Assembly: GCF_024585165.1 (NCBI RefSeq)
Contig: NZ_CP029008.1
Span: 6,467,501 to 6,531,500 of the forward strand
From: Bradyrhizobium sp. WBOS07
GTDB lineage: Bacteria > Pseudomonadota > Alphaproteobacteria > Rhizobiales > Xanthobacteraceae
DNA length: 64,000 nucleotides
Reading direction: 5' to 3'
In this document: positions 1 to 8,424 of the stretch, piece after piece
Numbering within the stretch: position 1 is the first letter of the stretch
How the letters are laid out: each line of letters starts with the position of its first letter
Position numbers and translations under genes: made by a program
Notes under the pieces: model-generated
Told to the model about the DNA's origin: nothing
The model's database searches: none
What the model saw: only the letters and a program-made list of their open reading frames with translations

Positions 1-435
1 AAGGGCACCGATGCGCCGGTGCCGATCCACGGTAATGCGGAGATGCTGCAGCGCGCGATCTTCAACCTCGCCGAAAACGCCATCAAGTTCACGGCAAAGG
101 ACAGCACCGTCGAAATCGAGGTGGGCGAGGACGGTTCGGTGCGCGTGCGCGATTCCGGTCCGGGGATCGCGGAGGCCGAGCGCGAGCTGATCTTCCAGCG
201 CTTCTGGCGCGCCGACCGCCGCCGCAGCGACGGCGCGGGCCTCGGACTCTCGATCGTGCGCGCGGTGGCGGACGATCACGCCGCTACGGTTGCGGTGGAG
301 AATCTTCCCGGCGGCGGAGCCGAGTTCACGCTACGGTTTCGGCTGGCGGATGCGGCAAGGGCTGTTGAGAACAACTGGCGCGGCAGTGACGTTGCACCCT
401 CTCCCCCTGTGGGAGAGGGTGGCGCGCCGCGTTAG
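1..435 (+). CDS. Sensor histidine kinase, C-terminal ATPase domain (5' partial)
   Basis: This is the C-terminal end of a two-component sensor kinase; the reading frame is open from base 1, so the gene starts outside the window. The visible part is the HATPase_c domain: an N box (NLAENAIKFT), a G1 box (DSGPGI), an F-box-like stretch (RFWRAD) and a G2 box (GAGLGLSIV). These bind ATP for autophosphorylation of a His residue that lies upstream. The sensor domain and partner regulator cannot be seen, so the signal is unknown. The last dozen or so residues (about PSPPVGEGGAPR) are encoded inside a dispersed palindromic repeat, so the natural C-terminus has probably been replaced by repeat-derived sequence. 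Family assignment is firm; the specific kinase is not identifiable. Confidence 0.9.
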   Translation, partial: KGTDAPVPIHGNAEMLQRAIFNLAENAIKFTAKDSTVEIEVGEDGSVRVRDSGPGIAEAERELIFQRFWRADRRRSDGAGLGLSIVRAVADDHAATVAVENLPGGGAEFTLRFRLADAARAVENNWRGSDVAPSPPVGEGGAPR

Positions 436-543
436 CGGCGAGACGGGTGAGGGGGTCTCTCCGCGAGTCCCACTCTCAATTGACGCGTGGAGAGACCCCC
501 TCATCCGGCGCTTCGCGCCACCTTCTCCCGCAAGGGGAGAAGG
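395..543. repeat. Dispersed inverted repeat, two arms of about 50 bp
   Basis: Two similar arms face each other: 395-461 (CCCTCTCCCC...GGGAGAGGGTGGCG, ending GGGGGTCTCTC) and 490-543 (GAGAGACCCCC...CGCCACCTTCTCCC). The arms can pair into a long hairpin. The left arm overlaps the end of the kinase gene and the right arm ends about 17 bp from the end of the convergent dctM gene, so the element may also act as a bidirectional terminator. It resembles palindromic intergenic elements that are common in Bradyrhizobium genomes (from general knowledge). Confidence 0.8.
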
Positions 544-559
544 AAGAAGGCTCGTCCCG

Positions 560-2215
560 CTACTTCTGCGGCGGACCGAGATCCAGCGGCGGCAGCTCGA
601 TCTGCGGCACCTCGATCTTGATGGTGTTGGGATCGATGTTCGTCTGCACACCCTTGTAGTGCATCACCATCGCCGGGAAGGCGATGACCAGACCGACCAT
701 GATCAGCTGGATGATCACGAAAGGCACCGCGCCCCAATAGATCTGGCCCGTGGTGACGGGTTCCATCCGCTTGCCGGTGATGCGATCGGTGTAGCGATCC
801 TTCGGTGCGACCGAGCGGAGATAGAACAGCGCGAAGCCAAACGGCGGATGCATGAACGAGGTCTGCATGTTGACGCCGAGAATGACGCCGAACCAGATCA
901 GGTCGATGCCGAGATGCTCGGCGGCAGGCCCGAGCAGCGGGATCACGATGAAGGCCAGCTCGAAGAAGTCGAGGAAGAAGGCCAGCACGAACACGAGGGC
1001 GTTGACGAAGATCAGGAAGCCGACCTGCCCTCCGGGCAACGAGGTGAGCAGGTGCTCGACCCAGACGTGCCCGTTGACGCCATAGAAGGTCAGCGAGAAG
1101 ATGCGGGCACCGACCAGGATGAACACGACGAAAGCCGACAGCTTGGCGGTGGATTCCGTGGCTTGGCGGATGAGGTCCCAGCTGAGCCGGCGCTTCACGG
1201 CGCCCAGGATGAGGGCACCGGCCGCGCCCATCGCGCCGCCTTCGGTCGGGGTTGCGATACCGATGAAGATGGTGCCCAGCACGAGGAAGATCAGGAACAG
1301 CGGCGGCACCATGACGAAGGTGGTCTGCTGCGCCATCTTGGACAGGAAACGGAAGCCGGTCAGCCTGTCGACGACCCAGTTCACCACGGCGACCGCGAAC
1401 GCGAAGACGATGCCGTAGAACATGCTGAGCACGACGTAATCGGCGCCATGCGTGCTCGAATTGCGCATCATGAACCATCCGAACACGCAGCTCGCCAGGA
1501 ACAGCATGCCGAGCGAGACCAGGCCGCGGTCGCCATTGTCTTCGCGGAAACCGATAGCGTCCTTCGGCAGGCCGGGTGCTGCCGCCGGGAAGATCATGCT
1601 GACGAGGAAGGCGTAGCCGGCATAGAGGGCCGCGAGCACGAGGCCGGGGATGAAGGCGCCCTCGTACATGTCGCCGACGGACTTGCCGAGCTGGTCGGCC
1701 ATCACGATCAGAACGAGCGAGGGCGGAATGATCTGGGCGAGCGTGCCGGAGGCAGCGATGACGCCGGCTGCCACGCGGCGGTCATAGCCATAGCGCAGCA
1801 TGATCGGCAGCGAGATCAGACCCATCGAGATCACGGAAGCCGCCACCACGCCCGTGGTCGCGGCGAGCAGCGCGCCGACGAAGATCACCGCATAGGCGAG
1901 GCCGCCGCGGATGGTGCCGAACAATTGGCCGATGGTGTCGAGCAGGTCCTCGGCCATGCCCGACCGCTCCAGCACCAGTCCCATGAAGGTGAAGAACGGA
2001 ATGGCGAGCAGCGTGTCGTTGTTCATCACGCCGTAGACGCGCTCCGGCAGGGCCTGGAGGAAGTCGGGGTGGAATTGGCCGAGTTCGACGCCGATCACGG
2101 CATAGAACAGGCCGACGGCGCCGAGCGAGAATGCCGCGGGATAGCCAAGCAGCAGCATGACGACCAGCGACACGAACATGATGGGCGCCATATTGGCGAT
2201 GATGAATGCGGTCAT
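560..2215 (-). CDS. dctM: TRAP transporter large permease subunit (DctM family)
   Basis: This is the large membrane subunit of a tripartite ATP-independent periplasmic transporter, which uses an ion gradient to import organic acids delivered by a periplasmic binding protein. The 551-residue protein is almost entirely hydrophobic, with a dozen or so membrane segments and typical DctM stretches such as GLVLERSGMAEDLL near residue 80 and GTIFIGIATPTEGGAMGA near residue 315. It is longer than the usual 425-450 residues, mainly through a longer central loop around residues 215-260. It lies 27 bp after the small permease gene, so the two form an operon. No binding protein gene is present next to them, so the substrate cannot be inferred. 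Confidence 0.93.
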   Translation of the reverse strand: MTAFIIANMAPIMFVSLVVMLLLGYPAAFSLGAVGLFYAVIGVELGQFHPDFLQALPERVYGVMNNDTLLAIPFFTFMGLVLERSGMAEDLLDTIGQLFGTIRGGLAYAVIFVGALLAATTGVVAASVISMGLISLPIMLRYGYDRRVAAGVIAASGTLAQIIPPSLVLIVMADQLGKSVGDMYEGAFIPGLVLAALYAGYAFLVSMIFPAAAPGLPKDAIGFREDNGDRGLVSLGMLFLASCVFGWFMMRNSSTHGADYVVLSMFYGIVFAFAVAVVNWVVDRLTGFRFLSKMAQQTTFVMVPPLFLIFLVLGTIFIGIATPTEGGAMGAAGALILGAVKRRLSWDLIRQATESTAKLSAFVVFILVGARIFSLTFYGVNGHVWVEHLLTSLPGGQVGFLIFVNALVFVLAFFLDFFELAFIVIPLLGPAAEHLGIDLIWFGVILGVNMQTSFMHPPFGFALFYLRSVAPKDRYTDRITGKRMEPVTTGQIYWGAVPFVIIQLIMVGLVIAFPAMVMHYKGVQTNIDPNTIKIEVPQIELPPLDLGPPQK

Positions 2216-2242
2216 GAATTCCCCCTACACCGTCGCCAACGG

Positions 2243-2824
2243 CTATTTCTTCTCGATCGCTTCGACGAGATGCTCGACTTCCGCCTCCAGCGCCGACACC
2301 TGGGATTCATGCGGGTCCGGGATCAATCCGCGCATCACCGCAATCCGCTTGATCAGCTCGGAGATGCCTTGAACGAGCAGGAACGCGAATGCGATCATGA
2401 TCAGGGATTTGGCAGGCCATTGCGGCAGTCCGCCGGCGTTGCCGGATTGCTCGTTGATCTGGAAGGAGCGCAAGAAGAACGGCACCCCGGTGACGATCAT
2501 GACGATGCAGATCGGAAACAGGAAGAATACGTGGCCGACGACGTCGATGATGTTGCGGGCCTTCTTCGGCAGCGTGTTGTTCACGATGTCGATGCGGATG
2601 TGCTCATTGTCGAGCAGGGTCCAGGGCGCACAGAGCAGGAAGACGATGCTGAACAGCACCCATTGCAGCTCGAGCCACGAATTCGAGGAGGTGTCGAACG
2701 TCTTGCGGATGATCGCGTTGACTGACGAGATGATCACGGCGAGCAAAATCAGCCAAGCTACACGCTTGCCCGTCCAGCGCGTGAACGCGTCGATCCTGCT
2801 GCTCAGCTTAAGGAGCGCTTGCAA
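2243..2824 (-). CDS. dctQ: TRAP transporter small permease subunit (DctQ family)
   Basis: This is the small four-helix membrane subunit of the TRAP transporter. I place the start at a TTG codon (2824-2822) because a strong GGGGGAGGA ribosome site sits 7 bases before it. The open frame extends upstream to 2944, but that part is Ala/Arg-rich and lacks family character. The 193-residue product shows the expected pattern: a first helix around WLILLAVIISSVNAIIRK, the conserved stretch LLCAPWTLLDNEHIRIDIV, two further helices and a charged coiled C-terminus. It is followed directly by dctM. Function is clear; the TTG start is an inference from the ribosome site. Confidence 0.88.
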   Translation of the reverse strand: MQALLKLSSRIDAFTRWTGKRVAWLILLAVIISSVNAIIRKTFDTSSNSWLELQWVLFSIVFLLCAPWTLLDNEHIRIDIVNNTLPKKARNIIDVVGHVFFLFPICIVMIVTGVPFFLRSFQINEQSGNAGGLPQWPAKSLIMIAFAFLLVQGISELIKRIAVMRGLIPDPHESQVSALEAEVEHLVEAIEKK

Positions 2825-2993
2825 CGATAGGTCCTCCCCCGATTGTGCCCCGGCCGTCTTGACTGCGCCGAGATGGCGCGTGGCTTGTCTCGCCGCGCAG
2901 GCATGAGGCAGCCGCACCAAACCAGCGGGCGTGCCGCCAGTCAATCGGAAGTTTGTTGATAGTTAAGGGGAATAAGCCCGTAGTCCGCCGGTG

Positions 2994-4013
2994 TCAGCCG
3001 CCGGTGACACTCATGTGCCTGCTGACGCTCGGACGGTCGTGGCGGCGGTCGATGATGAAATCGTGGCCCTTGGGCTTCAGGCCGATGGCGCGGTCGATCG
3101 CATCCGCAAGCAGCATGTCGTCATCGGATGCACGCAGAGGTTTGCGCAGATCCGAGGCATCCTCGTGGCCGAGACAGGTGTGCAGCGTTCCGGTGCAGGT
3201 GATGCGAACCCGGTTGCAGGATTCGCAGAAATTATGCGTCATCGGCGTGATGAAGCCGAGCTTGCCGCCGGTCTCGGCGACGCTGACATAGCGGGCCGGA
3301 CCTCCGGTGCTCTCGGCGAGGTCGGTCAGCGTGAATTGCTGGGCAAGGCGCGCACGCACCAGCGACAGCGGCAGATATTGGTCGATGCGGCCCGAGCCGA
3401 TCTCGCCCATCGGCATGACCTCGATCAGCGTCAGGCCCATGCCCTTGCCGTGAGCCCAGCGCATCAGCTCGGGAAGCTCGTCCTCGTTGAGGTTCTTCAG
3501 CGCCACCGCGTTGATCTTCACGGCAAGTCCCGCGGCGCGCGCGGCCTCGATGCCTTCCAGCACCTTGTCGATCTCGCCCCAGCGCGTGATCTCGCGAAAC
3601 TTCTTGGGGTCGAGCGTGTCGAGCGAGACGTTGATGCGGCGGACGCCGCAATCGGCGAGCTCGCGCGCGTGTTTCGCCAGCTGGGTGCCGTTGGTGGTCA
3701 GCGTCAGCTCGTTCAGGGCGCCGCTCGACAGATGCCGCGACAGCGAGCGCACCAGCGTCATCACGTTGCGCCGGACCAGCGGCTCGCCTCCGGTGAGGCG
3801 CAGCTTTTTGACACCCTTGGCGATGAAGGCCGAGCAGAGCCGGTCGAGCTCTTCCAGCGTCAACAGGTTCGCCTTGGGCAGGAACGTCATGTCTTCCGAC
3901 ATGCAGTAGAAGCAGCGCAGGTCGCAGCGGTCGGTCACGGACACGCGCAAATAGCTGATGGTCCGCCCGAACGGATCGGTCATCGGGGTCGACAGCGCGG
4001 CGGATCCGTTCAT
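2994..4013 (-). CDS. moaA: GTP 3',8-cyclase (molybdenum cofactor biosynthesis MoaA)
   Basis: MoaA is a radical-SAM enzyme that, with MoaC, converts GTP to cyclic pyranopterin monophosphate in the first step of molybdenum cofactor synthesis. The 339-residue protein has the N-terminal 4Fe-4S motif CDLRCFYC (CxxxCxxC), the SAM-binding GGEP motif ([11 protein letters not shown]) and the second, C-terminal cluster ([18 protein letters not shown]). It ends in the Gly-Gly tail expected for MoaA. The cofactor it makes would serve the molybdenum hydroxylase encoded at 55.7-59.7 kb in this window, although the genes are far apart. No other moa genes are adjacent. Confidence 0.97.
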   Translation of the reverse strand: MNGSAALSTPMTDPFGRTISYLRVSVTDRCDLRCFYCMSEDMTFLPKANLLTLEELDRLCSAFIAKGVKKLRLTGGEPLVRRNVMTLVRSLSRHLSSGALNELTLTTNGTQLAKHARELADCGVRRINVSLDTLDPKKFREITRWGEIDKVLEGIEAARAAGLAVKINAVALKNLNEDELPELMRWAHGKGMGLTLIEVMPMGEIGSGRIDQYLPLSLVRARLAQQFTLTDLAESTGGPARYVSVAETGGKLGFITPMTHNFCESCNRVRITCTGTLHTCLGHEDASDLRKPLRASDDDMLLADAIDRAIGLKPKGHDFIIDRRHDRPSVSRHMSVTGG

Positions 4014-4051
4014 GCGAGAGGCCTTGTCACTGATGGCGACGGGCGCACCTC

Positions 4052-4077
4052 GGCTTCAAGCGGTGGCTTCAAGCGGT
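4052..4077. repeat. Perfect 13-bp tandem duplication
   Basis: The 13-mer GGCTTCAAGCGGT occurs twice with no spacer, 39 bases upstream of the moaA start and outside any gene. It could be a recent slippage duplication; nothing shows that it is functional. Confidence 0.8.
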
Positions 4078-4135
4078 GCTCGGGACGCAATCTAAGCATC
4101 GGACGCGGCGAGGACAATCGGGTGGTATACTTAGC

Positions 4136-4627
4136 TCAACGCCGGCCGGCGTTCGGATCGGGGAACGGCGAGGCTGCAGCCGGAGCAGCCTGAGCCGGTG
4201 CCGCAGTAGGCGCCGCTGCGGCTGGTTTCGGTTTCCTCGGCCGGTGCGGCTTGCGGACCGGTTTGGGCGGCGTTGCGGGCTGCAGTTCCGCAAACACTGG
4301 ATTCGGGTCCGTGGTCACCGAGGCCGGGGTGGTGAAATCCCCAGGATTCTTGATCAGGTTCACCGGGACGCTTGCTGGCAGGTACTTCGGCAGCGCGAAC
4401 GCGACCGTGAAGGGGACGTCGGGAGCTGGAACCGAGACGGAGCAGGGGGTCTTGCAGCCCGGACCGAGCGACGTCGTGGCGTCCGCACCCGGAGGATTGG
4501 ATTCGAGCCGGACCTGGACCGGCGGCGGGGTCGATTTGAACACGTCCGACATCGAGGAGCAGCCGCCAAGGCTGGCCGCTCCCAACAGGCCCGCTCCCGC
4601 TAACGCAGCCGCGATGACACGACGCAT
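4136..4627 (-). CDS. Putative lipoprotein with PEGA-like domain
   Basis: A 163-residue exported protein of unknown role. The N-terminus is a lipoprotein signal peptide with a lipobox ending SLGGC (Cys about residue 23), so the mature protein should be lipid-anchored. Residues about 37-90 resemble a PEGA-type beta domain (an NPPGADATTS stretch, then TPCSVSVP and a VAFALPKY segment), a fold found in surface and cell-wall proteins. The C-terminal 50 residues are low-complexity Pro/Ala/Lys, suggesting a flexible or wall-interacting tail. It stands alone between moaA and gph. The export prediction is strong; the PEGA assignment is moderate. Confidence 0.75.
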   Translation of the reverse strand: MRRVIAAALAGAGLLGAASLGGCSSMSDVFKSTPPPVQVRLESNPPGADATTSLGPGCKTPCSVSVPAPDVPFTVAFALPKYLPASVPVNLIKNPGDFTTPASVTTDPNPVFAELQPATPPKPVRKPHRPRKPKPAAAAPTAAPAQAAPAAASPFPDPNAGRR

Positions 4628-4782
4628 GACCCATCCACTTCAACTGCGACGAACCGCCACACAAGCCCCGCACCGACCTTAGGAGTGTCGTTTGAGGCAG
4701 GCAACTGGCGGGCGGCGCATAGTCAATGAATGGTTAATGCGGGGTCGATCAAAATAACAAGTTATTTCAATAGGTTGACGGG

Positions 4783-5472
4783 CTATGCGGTCATCAGGCT
4801 GCTGGCGGCAGCCGGCAGGTCGCGCATGTGATGGATGAGCCGGTCAGGCTTCAGCTCGGCAATCGGCACGTCCGTGTAGCCGAAGCTGACCCCGATCACC
4901 GGCACCCCGGCCCGCCGGGCCACCCCGACATCGGTTCCGGCATCGCCGACCATGATGCTGGCTTTGACCGCGCCGCCGGCCCGCGCCACCGTTTCCCGGA
5001 AGATGGTCGGATCGGGCTTCTGGACGCCAAAAGTGTCGGCGCCGCAGATCGCCGCGAAGCGGCGGCTGAGGTCGAGCTGGTCCAGCAGCCGCTTGGAGAG
5101 CCATTCCAGCTTGTTGGTGCAGACCGCGAGGCGGTGGCCTTGGGCCGCAAACTGGTCGAGCGCGGCTTCGAGCCCGTCGAAGGGGCGGGATTCAACCGCG
5201 ATATGATCGGCGTAATAGGCGATGAAATCCGCGGTCATCCGGTCCATGTCAGCGGGGGTGACGGTGCGGCCCTCCGCCTCCAGCCCGCGCTCGATCAGCT
5301 TGCGGGCGCCGGCGCCGATCATGTTGCGGGCCGAGGCCATCGGCACCGGCGGCAGCCCTTCGCGGTCGAGCACGTAGTTCAGCGCGGTGATCAGGTCGGG
5401 CGCCGTATCCACGAGCGTGCCGTCGAGATCGAAGACGATGGTGTGAGGGGAGGTCCCTTTGAAGGAGGTCAT
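4783..5472 (-). CDS. gph: Phosphoglycolate phosphatase (HAD superfamily)
   Basis: This HAD-family hydrolase removes phosphate from 2-phosphoglycolate. The 229-residue protein has motif I with the nucleophile Asp (FDLDGTLVDT, residues about 14-23), a helical cap, motif II Thr in VCTNK, motif III Lys in VQKPDP and motif IV VGDAGTD. The start is the ATG at 5472 (MTSFKG); the open frame continues upstream across rpiA on the other strand, but that extension is antisense to a real gene. It is divergent from rpiA. Gph-type sequences overlap functionally with other HAD sugar phosphatases, so the substrate is the main uncertainty. Confidence 0.88.
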   Translation of the reverse strand: MTSFKGTSPHTIVFDLDGTLVDTAPDLITALNYVLDREGLPPVPMASARNMIGAGARKLIERGLEAEGRTVTPADMDRMTADFIAYYADHIAVESRPFDGLEAALDQFAAQGHRLAVCTNKLEWLSKRLLDQLDLSRRFAAICGADTFGVQKPDPTIFRETVARAGGAVKASIMVGDAGTDVGVARRAGVPVIGVSFGYTDVPIAELKPDRLIHHMRDLPAAASSLMTA

Positions 5473-5623
5473 GATCCAAGCGCTACCGGCCCGGTCGCGT
5501 CCACGCAAGGGGCGGGCCCATAAGATCACCTTATAGGCCTGTTCCCGCGCGGAAAACGAGGCTACATAGGCCGCCGAAAACGGTCGCTGTCGGCGGCTCA
5601 CGAATTCAGAGGCGGGCGCAAAC

Positions 5624-6337
5624 GTGAACATGGACCAGTTGAAGCGACAGGCTGCCGCCCGCGCGCTCGAGGAGGTGCGGGACGGCATGCAGCTCGGGCT
5701 CGGCACCGGCTCGACCGCCAAGCATTTCGTCGAGCTGCTCGGCGAGCGCGTCGCCGCCGGGCTGAAGGTGATCGGCGTGCCGACCTCCGAGGCGACGCGC
5801 CTCGACGCGACGCGCTGCGGCGTGCCGCTGACCACGCTCGACGAGATCGACCATCTCGACATCACGGTCGACGGCGCCGACGAGATCGATCCCGCGCTCA
5901 ACCTGATCAAGGGCGGCGGCGGCGCGCTGTTGCGCGAGAAGATTGTGGCGGCGGCCTCGGATCGCATGATCGTGATCGCCGACGACAGCAAATGGGTGCC
6001 GACCCTCGGGAAGTTTCCGCTGCCGGTCGAGGTCATCCCGTTCGGCCTCGGTGCGACGCGCCGCGCGATCGAGAAGGCATTTGCCGAATGCGGCGTTTCC
6101 GGGCAAATGGCGGTCCGCAACGGCAAGGACGGCCACGTTTTCGTCACCGACGGCGGCCACTGGATCATCGATGCCCAGCTTGGACGGATCGAGGATCCTG
6201 CCAGCCTCGCCAAGGCGCTGAGCGCGATCCCCGGCGTCGTCGAGCATGGATTGTTCATCGGCTTGGCCAGCTCTGCCGTTCTGGCGGGTGGCGAGGGAAT
6301 CCGCGTGATTGAACGGCGCAAGCCGAAAGGAGACTAG
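5624..6337 (+). CDS. rpiA: Ribose-5-phosphate isomerase A
   Basis: RpiA interconverts ribose-5-phosphate and ribulose-5-phosphate in the pentose phosphate pathway. The 237-residue protein shows the family signatures [10 protein letters not shown] (phosphate loop), the catalytic stretch [20 protein letters not shown] with its Asp and Glu, and [12 protein letters not shown]. The start could be GTG 5624 or ATG 5630; I keep 5624 because AGAGG at 5608-5612 fits it slightly better. A DUF2059 gene follows after 2 bases, so the two are probably co-transcribed. Confidence 0.95.
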   Translation: MNMDQLKRQAAARALEEVRDGMQLGLGTGSTAKHFVELLGERVAAGLKVIGVPTSEATRLDATRCGVPLTTLDEIDHLDITVDGADEIDPALNLIKGGGGALLREKIVAAASDRMIVIADDSKWVPTLGKFPLPVEVIPFGLGATRRAIEKAFAECGVSGQMAVRNGKDGHVFVTDGGHWIIDAQLGRIEDPASLAKALSAIPGVVEHGLFIGLASSAVLAGGEGIRVIERRKPKGD

Positions 6338-6339
6338 GA

Positions 6340-6879
6340 ATGAAGAGCTTTTTGAAATTTTTGCCGGCCGCGACGCTCGCTGCGGGCTTGGCCCTCGCGG
6401 CCGTCCCGGCCGTGGCGCAGCAGGCCCAGAAGGCGCCCGCGGCGCCGGCCCAGTCGAAGGCTTCGCCCGGGGCGATTGCGGCCGCCAAGGAGATCCTGCA
6501 GATCAAGAACGCCAGCGGGATGTATGCGGGCGCCGTGCCCGGCCTCGTCGAGAAGACCAAGAATGCGCTGATCCAGCAGAACCTCAACTACCAGAAGGAC
6601 CTCAACGAGATCGCCCCGATCGTGGCCCAGCAGCTCAACGGGCGCCAGAACGAGATCGGCGACGGCATGGCGCAGATCTATGCCAGCGAGTTCACCGAGC
6701 AGGAGCTGAAGGACCTCGTCGTCTTCTACAAGTCGCCGCTGGGCAAGAAGCTGCTCGACGCCGAGCCGCGCGCCATCGGGCTCAGCATGAACTTCATCAA
6801 TTCCTGGGCCCAGACCTTCTCCGAGACCGTGATGGGGGCCTTCCGCGCCGAGATGCGCAAGCGTGGCAAGGAAATCTGA
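6340..6879 (+). CDS. Secreted DUF2059 domain protein
   Basis: A 179-residue exported protein with a clear signal peptide (about residues 1-27, ending AVAQQA) followed by an Ala/Pro-rich linker. Residues about 110-165 match the DUF2059 pattern: IYASEFTEQELKDLVVFYKS, then PLGKKLLDAEP. DUF2059 proteins are small periplasmic proteins without an agreed biochemical role. It begins 2 bases after rpiA with AAAGGAGA as ribosome site. In related genomes this gene commonly sits between rpiA and gor (general knowledge), as it does here. Confidence 0.85.
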   Translation: MKSFLKFLPAATLAAGLALAAVPAVAQQAQKAPAAPAQSKASPGAIAAAKEILQIKNASGMYAGAVPGLVEKTKNALIQQNLNYQKDLNEIAPIVAQQLNGRQNEIGDGMAQIYASEFTEQELKDLVVFYKSPLGKKLLDAEPRAIGLSMNFINSWAQTFSETVMGAFRAEMRKRGKEI

Positions 6880-6935
6880 CAGACCCTATCTGACAGGGAA
6901 TTCCTCAAGCGCGTCATCGCGCTTCAGGTTGTTGT

Positions 6936-7004
6936 TTGAGCATGGTCCTCTCGGAAGACCGCTGCACGCTTTGCGCTGGCGCGGCCCTCCGGGATCGGAC
7001 CATG
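6936..7004. repeat. Degenerate dispersed palindromic repeat
   Basis: The segment starts TTTGAGCATGGTCC and ends GGATCGGACCATG. The ends CATGGTCC (6941-6948) and GGACCATG (6997-7004) are exact inverted repeats. It looks like a diverged copy of the TTTGAGCATGATC-type repeat common in Bradyrhizobium (from memory). It lies between the DUF2059 gene and gor, just before the gor ribosome site. Confidence 0.6.
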
Positions 7005-7025
7005 AATTAGAGGTCGGAGTGGACA

Positions 7026-8414
7026 ATGGCTGAATTCGACGTCGACCTCTTCGTCATCGGCGGTGGCTCGGGCGGCGTGCGTGCCGCCCGCATCGCGGCC
7101 GGTCACGGCGCGCGCGTGACGATCGCGGAGGAGTACCGCATGGGCGGGACCTGCGTGATCCGCGGCTGCGTGCCGAAGAAGCTGTTCGTGATCGGCTCGC
7201 ACTTCCGGCAGGATCTGGAAGATGCCGCCGGTTTCGGCTGGACCGTTCCGCCCGCCAGCTTTGACTGGGCGACGCTGATCGCCAACAAGGACAAGGAGAT
7301 CGCGCGGCTGGAGGCTGCCTACACGGCCAATGTCGAGAAATCCGGCGCGCAGATCGTCAAGAGCCGCGCGGTGATCGAGGACAAGCACACCGTCCGTCTG
7401 CTCGAGAACGACCGCAAGATCACCGCAAGATACATCCTGATCGCCACCGGCGGTGCGCCCAACCACGGGGCCGCGATCCCCGGCATCGAGCACGTGATCT
7501 CCTCCAACGAGGCGTTCCATCTGAAGAAGCTGCCGAAGCGGATCGTGATCCAGGGCGGCGGCTATATCGCGCTGGAATTCGCCGGCATCTTCGCCGGCTT
7601 CGGCTCCGACGTCACCGTGGTCTATCGCGGCGACAACATCCTTCGCGGCTTCGACGAGGACGTCCGCGCCCATGTCCGGGCCGAGATGGAGAAGCAGGGC
7701 ATCACCATCCTCACCGGCTGCACGGTGGCGAAGGTGGATCGCCACGGCGAGGAGTTCACCACGCATCTGTCGAACGGATCGAGCCTCGCCTCCGACCAGG
7801 TGATGTTCGCGATCGGCCGCCATCCAGCGGTGGCCAATCTCGGGCTGGAGAAGGCCGGTGTCGCCATCAATCCCGCCAATGGCGGCATCGCGGTCGATCC
7901 ATTCTCGAAGAGCTCGGTCGACAGCATCTATGCGATCGGCGACGTCACCCATCGCTTCAACCTGACGCCGGTCGCGATCCGCGAGGGCCATGCCTTCGCC
8001 GACACCGTGTTCGGCAAGCGCGAGGTGAGGGTCGATCACGCCAATATCCCGACCGCCGTGTTTTCGCAGCCGGAGGTCGGCACGGTGGGACTGACCGAAA
8101 CCGAGGCGCGCGCGCAATTCAGCCATGTCGACATCTACAAGACCACGTTCCGCCCGATCAAGGCGACGATGTCGGGCCGCGACACCCGCGTGCTGATGAA
8201 GCTCGTGGTCGACGGCGCGACCGGTCGCGTGCTCGGCTGCCATATCGTCGGCGATGCCGCCGCCGAGATCACGCAAGCCGTCGCGATCGCCGTGAAGATG
8301 AAGGCGACCAAGGCCGATTTCGACGCCACGATCGCGCTGCATCCGACCGCGGCCGAGGAGCTCGTCACCATGCGCACGCCGACCGCGCGGCACGTGCGCC
8401 AGGCGGCGGAGTAG
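7026..8414 (+). CDS. gor: Glutathione-disulfide reductase
   Basis: This flavoenzyme reduces oxidised glutathione with NADPH and keeps the cytoplasm reduced. The 462-residue protein starts with an FAD-binding motif (GGGSGGVRAAR, near residue 12), followed by the redox-active disulfide GGTCVIRGCVPKK (about residues 40-52). It has a second nucleotide-binding motif (IQGGGYIALEFAG), the FAD-contacting IYAIGDV stretch and the C-terminal catalytic HPTAAEE motif. The ribosome site GGAGT precedes the ATG. It converges on the bicupin gene with a 10-base gap. Arg residues in YRGDNILRGF after the second dinucleotide fold favour NADPH. Confidence 0.96.
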   Translation: MAEFDVDLFVIGGGSGGVRAARIAAGHGARVTIAEEYRMGGTCVIRGCVPKKLFVIGSHFRQDLEDAAGFGWTVPPASFDWATLIANKDKEIARLEAAYTANVEKSGAQIVKSRAVIEDKHTVRLLENDRKITARYILIATGGAPNHGAAIPGIEHVISSNEAFHLKKLPKRIVIQGGGYIALEFAGIFAGFGSDVTVVYRGDNILRGFDEDVRAHVRAEMEKQGITILTGCTVAKVDRHGEEFTTHLSNGSSLASDQVMFAIGRHPAVANLGLEKAGVAINPANGGIAVDPFSKSSVDSIYAIGDVTHRFNLTPVAIREGHAFADTVFGKREVRVDHANIPTAVFSQPEVGTVGLTETEARAQFSHVDIYKTTFRPIKATMSGRDTRVLMKLVVDGATGRVLGCHIVGDAAAEITQAVAIAVKMKATKADFDATIALHPTAAEELVTMRTPTARHVRQAAE

Positions 8415-8424
8415 GCTCGGCCGC

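Noticed and set aside
290..2725. Long plus-strand frame of 811 codons opposite dctM/dctQ
   Set aside because: It lies antisense to the TRAP genes, is dominated by Arg/His/Asp/Glu as expected of a shadow frame in GC-rich DNA, and shows no domain.
5473..6321. Upstream extension of the gph frame
   Set aside because: It runs antisense through rpiA; the HAD motif starts directly after ATG 5472.
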